Part shown: piece by piece, positions 33,813 through 41,352 of the stretch
Layout: the number at the start of each line of letters is the position of its first letter
Numbering within the stretch: position 1 is the stretch's first letter
NCBI GenBank assembly: GCA_963738325.1
Contig: CAVTWD010000006.1
Coordinates: forward strand, 7,990 to 71,989
Origin: CAVTWD01 sp963738325
GTDB taxonomy: Bacteria; Actinomycetota; Acidimicrobiia; Acidimicrobiales; Ilumatobacteraceae
Length of the DNA stretch: 64,000 nt
Direction: 5' to 3'
The notes under the pieces: model-generated
Databases searched by the model: none
What the model was told of the DNA's origin: nothing
The model's input: the letters and a program-made list of their open reading frames with translations, nothing else
Program-made: the position numbers and the translations under genes

Positions 33813-34321
33813 CCCCGCTCCCTTCGACGAGGATGCACAGCCTCGCGCGGGCGGAGTGGTCGGCGGGCACGTCTCCTACGCGAGGTGCGGTCGCATGCGT
33901 ACCGACCGACGGGTTCGAGTCGGCTGGCCGTGTGCGCTCTCGGCGCCAAAGGCGTTCGTGTCTCCTGGTCGGTGCCTCTCGTTGAGGATTAGCACGGCGC
34001 TCACATGCCGACGGTGAACACTGCGGTACGAATAGGACCTCGCCGCGCGCCGCTACCCCGAGGTCTCAGCCGCATTCTGCGCTTGTTGTCGGTGCCGGAA
34101 TGTGTGAGCTACGAGCGCGTACGCGGGATAACGCTCGACGGCTACCTCGGAGGATGAGCGCTTCGTGATGACGATCGCTCACGCGGAGCCAGCGATCGCC
34201 GAGCGAGCGGCGTCAGGAGCAGGGCTGGGGGAGCCGGCGGGGCGTGTCACTGGCAGTCCGATCATGCCGACCGCCGGCGCCACATGTTGTCGTTCGTGCG
34301 AACTGACAGCAGGATTCCACC
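33813..34321. other. intergenic, no gene, one operator-like palindrome
   Basis: The divergent gap between the PLP enzyme and the ABC ATPase. No frame on either strand has a recognisable protein pattern. It should hold promoters for both genes. The only structure I see is the palindrome at 34292-34303. Confidence 0.5.
34292..34303 (+). promoter_or_regulatory. palindromic operator candidate upstream of ABC ATPase
   Basis: GTTCG-TG-CGAAC is a perfect 5+5 inverted repeat. It extends imperfectly to TGTC on the left and TGACA on the right. It ends 18 bases before the ATPase start codon, where a TetR- or MarR-type repressor could block transcription or initiation. No regulator gene is adjacent; the nearest TetR is the fragment near 37.1-37.4 kb. 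Confidence 0.4.
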
Positions 34322-35356
34322 ATGACGGCCACGATCCGCACGGAGGACCTGACCAAGCAGTACGGGCATGCGATCGTGCTTGACTCGCTCAACCTCGAGG
34401 TCGAGCAGGGGGAGGTGTTCGGATACCTCGGGCCGAACGGCGCGGGCAAGTCGACGACCATCGCCCTCCTGCTCGCGCTGATCCGAGCCACCTCCGGTGC
34501 GGCGTACATCTTCGACATGGACGTGTGGCACGAGGCGCCCGCGGTCCATCAGCGGCTCGCCCATGTCCCGAGTGAGGCGAACCTGTGGCCGTCGCTCACC
34601 GGCGCCGAGGTCCTGCAGTTCCTCGGCAACGTGCACGGGTACGTCGACGTGGCGTATCGCAACGAGCTCATCGAGCGCTTCGACCTGGTTCCCGACAAGA
34701 AGATCCGCGCCTACAGCCACGGCAACCGGCAGAAGGTGCTGCTGATCGCCGCCTTCGCCAGCCGGGCCGAGCTGCTGCTGCTCGATGAGCCGACGACCGG
34801 TCTCGATCCGCTCATGGAGCAGGTCTTCCGGGCGTGCGTGCGGGAGGCGAGCGACCGAGGGCAGACCGTGCTGCTGTCGTCCCACGTCTTGAGCGAGGTC
34901 GAAGCGGTCTGTGATCGGGTCGGCATGCTGCGGTCCGGCCGCATCATCGAGAGCGGCCGCCTCGAAGTGCTCCGCGGTTTGGCCGCGGTGCATGTCCACG
35001 CCGAACTCGACAGTGTCCCACCCGACCTGTCGAGTGTCGACGAGGTGAGCAACCTCGTGGTCGACGGCACGGTGATCGACTGCGATGTCAGGGGCTCGAT
35101 GGAGCGCCTACTGCGCGCGCTGGTAGACGTCGGCGTGAAGCACACGATCGTGATCGGGTCGTTGCTCGTCGACCTGCTCAGCTCGATGGTCTCGAGCTTG
35201 AAGTGGCTCGAGCACCTCTCGCTCTTCCACTACATGGCGCTGGCACCAGCCGAAGCCATCGACCCCCTCACCATCGTCGTCACCCTGCTGGTGGCCGCCC
35301 TGCTCAGCGGCGCGGCGGCGATCACCTACCAACAGCGGGACGTCGGCACGGGCTGA
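34322..35356 (+). pseudogene. ABC ATPase fused in frame to the C-terminus of its permease
   Basis: Residues 1-275 form an ABC ATPase: Walker A GPNGAGKST, SLTGAEVLQFLGNVHGY, the variant signature YSHGNRQKVLLIAAF, Walker B LLLLDEPTTGLDP, H-loop LLSSHVLSEVEAVCDRV. Its last domain should end soon after VDVGVKHT. Instead it runs in frame into IVIGSLLVDLLSSMVSSLKW, LEHLSLFHYMALAPAEAI and a final membrane helix (LTIVVTLLVAALLSGAAAIT). That is the C-terminal end of an ABC-2 type permease of the polyketide-antibiotic-exporter group (normally about 500 aa, encoded just downstream). An internal deletion of well over 1 kb has joined the two genes at about 35140. Confidence 0.82.
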
Positions 35357-35374
35357 CGCCCGGCCAGGTCTCGC

Positions 35375-35627
35375 TCAGGTGGGAACCAAGGCTCCGAAGA
35401 ACTGCTTCAGCGCGTCGGCCATATGGGCGCGGGCGCCGCTCGAGACGATCACGTCTACCGTCGGGTGTGAGGAGTGGGCGTGGCCGCCGTGCCTTCGGCA
35501 GGCGGACCGCCACCCCGCTGGCCTCCATGGCCTCGGCAGACTCCGAGCGGGCACCGCGGATGTTCCGGCTGCGCACGGCGAAACCGTCTGCGGTCTGCAC
35601 CCGCTCGGGCTGCGCTTTGCGTGGCAT
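35375..35627 (-). pseudogene. small uncharacterised protein with a frameshift
   Basis: Begins MPRKAQPERVQTADGFAVRS at 35627 with a good GGAGG five bases upstream. It reads about 46 residues to VAVRLPKA; near 35492 one base must change to continue GGHAHSSHPTVDVIVSSGAR and MADALKQFFGALVPT to a TGA at 35375. The repaired protein is about 83 aa, basic at the N-terminus with a helical tail. No family is recognised. It is convergent with the fused ABC gene. Confidence 0.5.
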
Positions 35628-35823
35628 CAGGCCTCCGTCCCGGGCGTGGCTCCCGCCCGGAGTCACAGCGGGAGCTACATGCCTGGAACCGGGTGACCGC
35701 CGCGGGAAGAACTCCCTGTAAAGAGCGAGGCCTGGTGAACCTTGGTGCGGACACCTTGACGTGGCACCGACAGCAACCGAGCATGGGCGCTTCGAGCTGA
35801 GTCAGGGCCAAGGGAGGTAATAG

Positions 35824-36339
35824 ATGGTTCGACGCTCAACTGGTGTCAGCCGCCAGACGGTCGACCTGTCCGAGTTTCCTGATCTGGTCGTCATCTACTT
35901 GGGCATGCGGGTTCGCGCCCTCGGAGGGCTCGGCAAGCTGCTCCACACCGGACGCCAGATCCGGGCCGGGGTGGCCGAGGGCCCCGACGGTCTGTTGCTG
36001 CACGAGAACTTTGTGGTGTCACTCCTGCCGCCGCATTTCGGGATGCGGCAGTATTGGCGCGACCTCGATGCCCTGGAGCGCTGGACCCGCGAATTGCCGC
36101 ACCAGCAGTGGTGGAGGGACTTCCTCCGCGATCCGGCGGGCACCGGGTTCTGGCACGAGACGTACTTCATGCGCGGCGGGATCGAGGCGATCTACGACGA
36201 CATGGACAAGCCGGTCGGCCTCATGTCGTTCGCCCCACTGGTGAGCGCCCGCGGGCGGATGTTCAGCGCGCGTAGTCGGTTGGGACTGGGCGACCCCCAG
36301 TTGGAGGCGGTGGTCCCGGAGGACGCGCTCACAGATTAG
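35824..36339 (+). CDS. DUF4188-type monooxygenase-like protein
   Basis: 171 aa, preceded by an AGGGAGGT. The sequence VVIYLGMRVRALGGLGKLLH, ENFVVSLLPPHFGMRQYWRD and GFWHETYFMRGGIEAIYDDM matches the DUF4188 fold: a dimeric ferredoxin-like barrel with a buried cavity, related to phenylacetaldoxime-dehydratase and ABM-like proteins. The trailing PVGLMSFAPLVSARGRMFSA is also conserved. The biochemical activity is not established. Single gene with its own ribosome-binding site. Confidence 0.8.
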   Translation: MVRRSTGVSRQTVDLSEFPDLVVIYLGMRVRALGGLGKLLHTGRQIRAGVAEGPDGLLLHENFVVSLLPPHFGMRQYWRDLDALERWTRELPHQQWWRDFLRDPAGTGFWHETYFMRGGIEAIYDDMDKPVGLMSFAPLVSARGRMFSARSRLGLGDPQLEAVVPEDALTD

Positions 36340-36458
36340 GCGCGCGTCGAGCCGCGGCTGCTCGGTCCCTCGACGACACCCTCGCCGCGATCGCAGTCGT
36401 CGCGAGCTGCGTATCGGGGTCGGCCGGGCCGGGCTGCGTCCCACCCTTTGGAGGCGCG

Positions 36459-36875
36459 ATGACCGACACCACCTATGACCTCAGGGCCATTGGCATCGTG
36501 GAGTCACCACTCGTCGATCGTCACGTCGCACCCAAACAGGGCGACGAAGGCGCACCCGATGCATGGCTGCAGATCGACCCCTCCGTGACCGTCGGGTTGC
36601 GTGACCTCACGCCCGGGATGGAGATCCTGGTGCTCACGTGGCTGGACCGAGCCCGCCGCGACGTCCTCGTCGTCCACCCTCGCGACGACCCGGCCAACCC
36701 CGAGCAAGGAGTCTTCAGCACCCGCTCGGCCGATCGGCCGAACCCGATCGGGATCCACCGCGTCACGATCGTCGCCATCGAAGGCACGCGCATCCGAGTG
36801 CAGAACCTCGAGGCGCTGGACGGGACACCTGTGGTGGACATCAAACCGGTTCTCGACACCAGCCACGAGCGCTGA
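36459..36875 (+). CDS. TrmO-like tRNA(m6t6A37) methyltransferase
   Basis: 138 aa with GGAGG before ATG. The YaeB/TsaA signature is complete: YDLRAIGIVESPLVDRHVAP, then GLRDLTPGMEILVLTWLDRA, VHPRDDPANPEQGVFSTRSA, DRPNPIGIHRVTIVAIEGTR and VQNLEALDGTPVVDIKPVLD. The RSADRPNPIGxHxV block lines the SAM pocket. In E. coli TrmO methylates threonylcarbamoyl-adenosine 37 in tRNA-Thr. Short actinobacterial versions lack the C-terminal extension, as here, so the substrate may not be the same. Confidence 0.88.
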   Translation: MTDTTYDLRAIGIVESPLVDRHVAPKQGDEGAPDAWLQIDPSVTVGLRDLTPGMEILVLTWLDRARRDVLVVHPRDDPANPEQGVFSTRSADRPNPIGIHRVTIVAIEGTRIRVQNLEALDGTPVVDIKPVLDTSHER

Positions 36876-36932
36876 GTGTGTTGGACCTGGCGTCAGGAGC
36901 CCCGGCCTCAGCCCTATCGTCACGCCCACACC

Positions 36933-37061
36933 ATGACGACCGACCTGCCGCCGAGCGCCTCGCCGAGCCTTCCGATCGAAGGCGCCGAGCTACGGCTGGC
37001 CGTCGACGCCGACGCCGCCGAACTGCTCGTCTTGCAGCGCTGCTGCTGGGTAGAGGAGGCG
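36933..37061 (+). pseudogene. 5' fragment of a GNAT acetyltransferase
   Basis: ATG at 36933 starts MTTDLPPSASPSLPIEGAEL, then RLAVDADAAELLVLQRCCWV and EEA. LRxAxxxDAxxLLxLQRxCWVxEA is the first strand and helix of a GNAT group found in actinobacteria. After residue 43 the sequence turns into antisense of the TetR fragment on the other strand. The acetyl-CoA-binding loop (RxxGxG/A) never appears, so only about a quarter of the gene survives. Confidence 0.6.
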
Positions 37062-37089
37062 CCGCAGATGGTGTCTTCCTCGTGCTTCG

Positions 37090-37381
37090 TGCCTGGTCGG
37101 GCGGGAGCATCGGTGAGCGGATCTTCGAGCCAGTCGGTGTCGGTGTTCCAGCCGCGCCCTTCGCCCAGGAGCCGGGCGACGCCTGGGCTGGTGAGCACCC
37201 AGATGATCTCGGCGGCGCGTTCGACCGGAACACGCAGCTCGCCGCGGGCGGCAATCCCGTCGGCGGCCCGGCGCGGTTTGCGGAGGCGGTGGCCACCGGG
37301 AGTTGCCCGCTGGCGGACACGACGCTCGCCACGACCCGAGCCCGATCTGGCGTCAGTGCCAAGGGCCCACACCGCCGACAC
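37090..37381 (-). pseudogene. C-terminal domain fragment of a TetR-family regulator
   Basis: The minus frame has GELRVPVERAAEIIWVLTSP and GVARLLGEGRGWNTDTDWLE, the last helices of a TetR ligand domain (ERAADIVWALTSPExxxLLxxxRGWSxDRYExWLADxL). No DNA-binding N-terminus precedes it; sequence upstream is frameshifted and runs into the 3' end of the PPOX gene. It ends where the GNAT fragment of the opposite strand begins. So both genes lost their 3' parts at one point near 37.06-37.10 kb. Confidence 0.6.
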
Positions 37382-37772
37382 GCTCAGGCGCTATGCGCAT
37401 GACGAAACCGGGCGGCGGATTGTCCATCGCCGGGAACTTGACGTCAGGGCCGAGGTAGACGTGCGCCAGATGCTGCAACAACTCGGGCGCGCCACCCGGT
37501 TCGACTCGTGCTCGTCCATGGACGACCAGGTAGTGGTCGAGTCCGAACTCGTTGCGCCCCCCGGTCTCCATCGAGAGCACAACCCTCGGGTCGCGCCGGA
37601 CGTTGTGCAGCTTCTGCTGTGACTCGCTCAAGTGAGCGGACACGATCTCGTCGCCATCGAGGCCTACCCAGACGATCGCAACCTGCGCCGAACCGTCGGC
37701 GTTGAGCGTTGCGAGGTGAGCGAGATGCCCAGCCGACAGCGCGGCCCGCGCCTCGTCGTTCAGAGTGATCAC
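37353..37772 (-). CDS. PPOX-class (pyridoxamine-phosphate-oxidase-like) F420/FMN protein
   Basis: 139 aa. A split beta barrel is evident: MITLNDEARAALSAGHLAHL, ATLNADGSAQVAIVWVGLDG, DEIVSAHLSESQQKLHNVRR, DPRVVLSMETGG, then VVHGRARVEPGGAPELLQHL. This is the typical pattern of F420-dependent PPOX proteins in actinobacteria (LATLxxDGxPxVxxVWVxxDGDxI; KxxNLRRDPRVxLS). Members reduce or bind a deazaflavin or flavin cofactor; the substrate is unknown. The gene appears intact. Confidence 0.88.
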   Translation of the reverse strand: MITLNDEARAALSAGHLAHLATLNADGSAQVAIVWVGLDGDEIVSAHLSESQQKLHNVRRDPRVVLSMETGGRNEFGLDHYLVVHGRARVEPGGAPELLQHLAHVYLGPDVKFPAMDNPPPGFVMRIAPERVGGVGPWH

Positions 37773-37964
37773 CGGTCAAGCTTTGCACGCGTGTCCACGA
37801 CTTCCGGCACGGCCTGTCGCCAGCACCGACCGACGGCGTGCCCGGCGGAACGGGCTGGGGACCATGGGCGTCACCTCGCGGCTGGCTGGTGCCATTTCCC
37901 CTGTGTGATTTGTGTCGACGTGAACGATGCGCGTGGGGGCCGGTAGCACCGCGATACTTGGCCG

Positions 37965-39569
37965 ATGGAGCCGTCTTCGGTGACGGTGCGTGTTTTGGGC
38001 GCGGTCGAGATGGTCGATGCCTCGGGCGAGGTTCGTGATGTGCCGGGTCGTCGCTTGCAGACGTTGCTCGCCCGCCTCGTGTCGCAGTCGGGGCAGATCG
38101 TTTCCGCGGATGCGCTCGTTGACGCCGTGTGGCCCGACGGGCTCCCTGATTCCCCGGAGGCGGCGTTGCAGACCCAGGTGTTCCGGCTGCGCAGGCGGCT
38201 GCGATTCCCAGGGGCTCCCACCGTAGCCACGCGGGCCCCGGGCTATGCCCTCGAGTTGGGCTCTGCGACCGTCGACGCGATCGAATTCGAACGAGCGGTT
38301 CGAGCCGCGATCGGGGCAGAAGCGTCGGTCGCCCGCGCGCTCTTGCACGACGCGCTGTCCCTGTGGCGGGGTGCGCCGTACGCCGGGTTCGAGGATGTCG
38401 AGCCCTTGCGTGCGGAGCAGGTCCGGTTGGAGGAGTTCCATCTCCAAGCGATCGAGGCACACGCCGAAGCGCTGCTGGCCTGCGGTGAGCCCAACCGCGC
38501 CATTACGGAATTGGACGCGTTCGTGTTGGAGCACCCGTTGCGCGCCGACGCCCAAGCGACCTTGATGCGCGCCCTTGCCGCCACCGGACGCGATGCCGAG
38601 GCGCTTCGCGTGTTCCAGGCTCACCGACACCATCTGGTCGAAGAGCTGGGTTTGGAGCCCTCACCACGACTCCGACGATTGGAAGCGGCGATCCTGCGCG
38701 GTGACGTCGACCCGGTCAGTGAGTTGGTTGCCTTGGCTGGCGGCCGCGGTCGGCAGCGGCCGTCCATCGACGGTTTGTCGTTGAAACGCCTGACCGGGGA
38801 GGGGATCGATCTCGCCTGGGGTGAGCTTGGAGCCGGGTCCCCGGTGATCGTGATCCCGGCGTGGCTCTCCAACCTCGAGGTGATCGCCGAGGGACACGAT
38901 CCTCGGTCGTCGCTGGTAGAGCACCTCGCGCGAAGTCGCCGTACGATCACCTACGACCGGCGGGGCACGGGGTTGTCGGGGGGCACGGTTCGCGATTTCG
39001 GCGTCGAGGCCGCCGTCGGCGAGCTCGAGGCCGTGCTGGAAGATCTCGGTGAACCCGCTGCACTGTTCGCGATGTCGGGGGCGGGGCCGATCGCGCTGGC
39101 GTGCGCGGCCCGCAGACCCGATCGGGTGTCTCACCTCGTGCTGTTCGGGACGTACGCGAGCGGACCCAAGACGTTCGGTGACGTCGGTCGACCGATCCTG
39201 GACTTGTTGCGTCAGCGCCCGAACATCGCGACCGAACTGTTGGCCGGTCTGTACCGCCCAGGAGCGTCGGGGGCCGCGACGCTGCAGTTTGCGCGCATCC
39301 TGCGGGAAAGCGCTCCGGTGGAGGTGGCTGCAGGCTACCTCGAAGCGATCTACAACACCGATGTCACCGATCTCGTCGATGAGATTCGAGCGCCGGCGCT
39401 GGTGTTGCACTACCGAGGTGACCGCGTGATCCCGTTCGCGGCTGGGGAGGCCCTCGCCGCCGCGTTGCCGTCGGCCCGTTTCGTCGCGAAGGACGGCGCC
39501 TGGCATCTGCCTGATGCCCGCGACGTCGGCGACATCATCGACGCCGTCGAGGAGCTGCTGAGTTCGTAG
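37965..39569 (+). CDS. SARP-type regulator fused to an alpha/beta hydrolase
   Basis: 534 aa, intact. Residues 5-100 are an OmpR/PhoB-type winged helix (VRVLGAVEMVDASGEVRDVP, GQIVSADALVDAVWPDGLPD, LQTQVFRLRRRL, TRAPGYALEL). Residues 105-250 are the bacterial transcriptional activation domain (WRGAPYAGFEDVEPLRAEQV, ALAATGRDAEALRVFQAHRH, ELGLEPSPRLRRLEAAILRG). Residues 270-534 are an alpha/beta hydrolase with nucleophile Ser in ALFAMSGAGPIALACAARRP, acid Asp in HYRGDRVIPF and His in DGAWHLPDA. The hydrolase part probably senses or cleaves a ligand. Possible target: the methyltransferase gene 120 bases downstream. Confidence 0.92.
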   Translation: MEPSSVTVRVLGAVEMVDASGEVRDVPGRRLQTLLARLVSQSGQIVSADALVDAVWPDGLPDSPEAALQTQVFRLRRRLRFPGAPTVATRAPGYALELGSATVDAIEFERAVRAAIGAEASVARALLHDALSLWRGAPYAGFEDVEPLRAEQVRLEEFHLQAIEAHAEALLACGEPNRAITELDAFVLEHPLRADAQATLMRALAATGRDAEALRVFQAHRHHLVEELGLEPSPRLRRLEAAILRGDVDPVSELVALAGGRGRQRPSIDGLSLKRLTGEGIDLAWGELGAGSPVIVIPAWLSNLEVIAEGHDPRSSLVEHLARSRRTITYDRRGTGLSGGTVRDFGVEAAVGELEAVLEDLGEPAALFAMSGAGPIALACAARRPDRVSHLVLFGTYASGPKTFGDVGRPILDLLRQRPNIATELLAGLYRPGASGAATLQFARILRESAPVEVAAGYLEAIYNTDVTDLVDEIRAPALVLHYRGDRVIPFAAGEALAAALPSARFVAKDGAWHLPDARDVGDIIDAVEELLSS

Positions 39570-39690
39570 CTCTGTGTCCACAGCTTTCTGACGTCGGCGA
39601 CTCGGCCGGCGAACCTCCACGCGAGCGCGACGCGAGCGGACTTCGCGATGTTGCGTAGGCAAGCCGTCGGAAGACCCGTGGAGCCATGAA

Positions 39691-40353
39691 ATGACCGAGA
39701 CCGCGATTCTCGCGCCCCCCGAGCCCGTGCGTGACCTTCACCCAATCCGCGCCTGGGCCAACGCCAAGTTCTTCGAGTCGATGGACTGGTACTCGCATCG
39801 ACGCCTCGGTGCCCGCAAGAAGGCCCTCTTCGCAGGCCTGCCTCAACTGGTCGTGGAGCTTGGTTCGGGAGCGGGTGCTTCGATGCGCTACCTCGCGCCC
39901 GGCACCCGCCTCGTCGCCATCGAACCGAACCCGCACGCGCACCGCGGACTGCGCCGCAATGCCGCGCGCTACGGGATCGACCTCGAGATTCGCGGGGAGC
40001 GTGCTGAGTCGACCGGCCTTGCAAACGCGAGCGTCGACGTGGTGATCTGCACACTCGTGCTGTGCACGGTAGAGGACCAAGCAGCTGCGCTCGCGGAAGT
40101 GCATCGCATCCTGCGTCCTGGAGGACGCTTCGTCTTCATTGAGCACGTTCGGTCCGGTCCGGGTCCGATCCGAGCGGTGCAGCGGCTGCTACGTCGCCCG
40201 TGGCGATATTTCTTCGACGGTTGCTGCCTCGACCGCGACACCGCGGCCACGATCGCGGCTACCGGCTTCGCGGACGTGCGGATCGAGCAGTATCGATTCG
40301 GTGGCGTGTTCGTGCCCGTTTGGCCCCAGATCAGTGGCGTCGCCGTCGCATGA
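39691..40353 (+). CDS. class I SAM-dependent methyltransferase
   Basis: 220 aa. Motif I is LVVELGSGAGASMRYLAPGT (residues about 53-72), motif II ends RLVAIEPNPHAHRGLRRNAA with the acidic Glu, motif III/IV VDVVICTLVLCTVEDQAAAL, and EVHRILRPGGRFVFIEHVRS. This is the UbiE/Coq5-like Methyltransf_11 pattern. The C-terminal block RYFFDGCCLDRDTAATIAAT and GFADVRIEQYRFGGVFVPVW resembles phospholipid or thiol methyltransferases of the METTL7 type. Follows the SARP-hydrolase gene in the same direction. Confidence 0.9.
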   Translation: MTETAILAPPEPVRDLHPIRAWANAKFFESMDWYSHRRLGARKKALFAGLPQLVVELGSGAGASMRYLAPGTRLVAIEPNPHAHRGLRRNAARYGIDLEIRGERAESTGLANASVDVVICTLVLCTVEDQAAALAEVHRILRPGGRFVFIEHVRSGPGPIRAVQRLLRRPWRYFFDGCCLDRDTAATIAATGFADVRIEQYRFGGVFVPVWPQISGVAVA

Positions 40354-40616
40354 GAACCGAACCACGCAGGCCGGTCGACGAGCGCGACCGCGCCTGTCGT
40401 CCAAGTCGTGGGCAGGAATGCAATGACATCCGGGAAAGACGTCACGCGGACCATGATCGGCGTTCCTCGCAGCGATGACGCGCCAGCGCGTAAGGTCATC
40501 ATGCCGCGATCGATGATGGCCGGCCCGCACCTGCGTTCCCGCGCGAGTCTTCCCCGGAGGAAGCGCTCGCCCTCCTCCTACGACGCTCGGGACGCGGGAT
40601 CGTGGCAAGCAGGATG

Positions 40617-41012
40617 TCATGCCGGCGGCACAGCTTCGCCGATCGCTTCGACCAGTCGCTCGCAGTCGTCGACCGTCACGGTCAGCGCCGAGTGGGGCCG
40701 GAAGCCGATCACACGAGGTATTCGCTGGCGAAAGTGCACGCACACCCCACGGTCGCGGCAGGTGCCGAACGTCAACCCGTCATCGACGAACGACAGGCGT
40801 ACGCCGATCGCCGTGTACCAGCGGTAGCCGACCGTGACGTGTCCGCCAGCGACGTTGTCGAGCGGGGTCTCGACGTTGAAGAAGCCGAATGTTGCCCGGA
40901 AACGATTCTCGCGGAGTGTGACTCCGTCGCGTCCCGGGACGACGCCGAACGGTAGCCACAAGGAAGCGAAGCGCAGATCGTAGCGGTAGGGGAAGAAGTA
41001 GTCGTCGATCAC
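40617..41012 (-). CDS. conserved uncharacterised actinobacterial protein
   Basis: 131 aa. MIDDYFFPYRYDLRFASLWL, PFGVVPGRDGVTLRENRFRA, TFGFFNVETPLDNVAGGHVT, RWYTAIGVRLSFVDDGLTFG and VCVHFRQRIPRVIGF form a beta-sandwich-like protein. I recognise it as a common small actinobacterial protein with no name or known function. Intact frame with a natural start. No signal peptide or membrane helix. Confidence 0.75.
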   Translation of the reverse strand: MIDDYFFPYRYDLRFASLWLPFGVVPGRDGVTLRENRFRATFGFFNVETPLDNVAGGHVTVGYRWYTAIGVRLSFVDDGLTFGTCRDRGVCVHFRQRIPRVIGFRPHSALTVTVDDCERLVEAIGEAVPPA

Positions 41013-41111
41013 CGAACGCTACGGCGAGCCGCGTCGAGCTTCTGGCCACACAGCAAAGTTGACAGCTGTCGGGCTACGGCCCGTCCTGCCAACGTTCGCG
41101 TGAGCAATCGG

Positions 41112-41230
41112 CGGCCTCGCGATCATCGGCTTGCGGTGGTCGCCGTGGTCGCCAGACCTGGGCGCGGCTCGCCACCAGGCGCACGGGCCGCAAGCCCTTC
41201 TTGCGCGCGCCCGTGCGGTCTCCGATCTGA
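41112..41230 (+). pseudogene. 3' remnant of a second UbiB-like kinase gene
   Basis: The frame reads TWARLATRRTGRKPFLRAPV and RSPI to a TGA at 41228-41230. The intact kinase at 53012-54697 ends TWARLATKRPGHKPLLQRAR, and its closing bases (gtgcggtctccgatct) recur here almost unchanged. Just before, in a neighbouring frame, LAVVAVVAR matches VAGLAVVGVGAR of the intact protein. So about 35 codons of a paralogue's tail remain; the rest is gone. Confidence 0.75.
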
Positions 41231-41352
41231 CGGACCCCGGTCACGTCGGCTGGTCTGGCGGAGTCCACCCAAAGCGACCCAGCCGCCGACGCCACTTGGG
41301 AGCCTGTGGTGTCGGGATCGCCGTTGCCGTTGCTGCGCCGGGCTGGCGGCGC

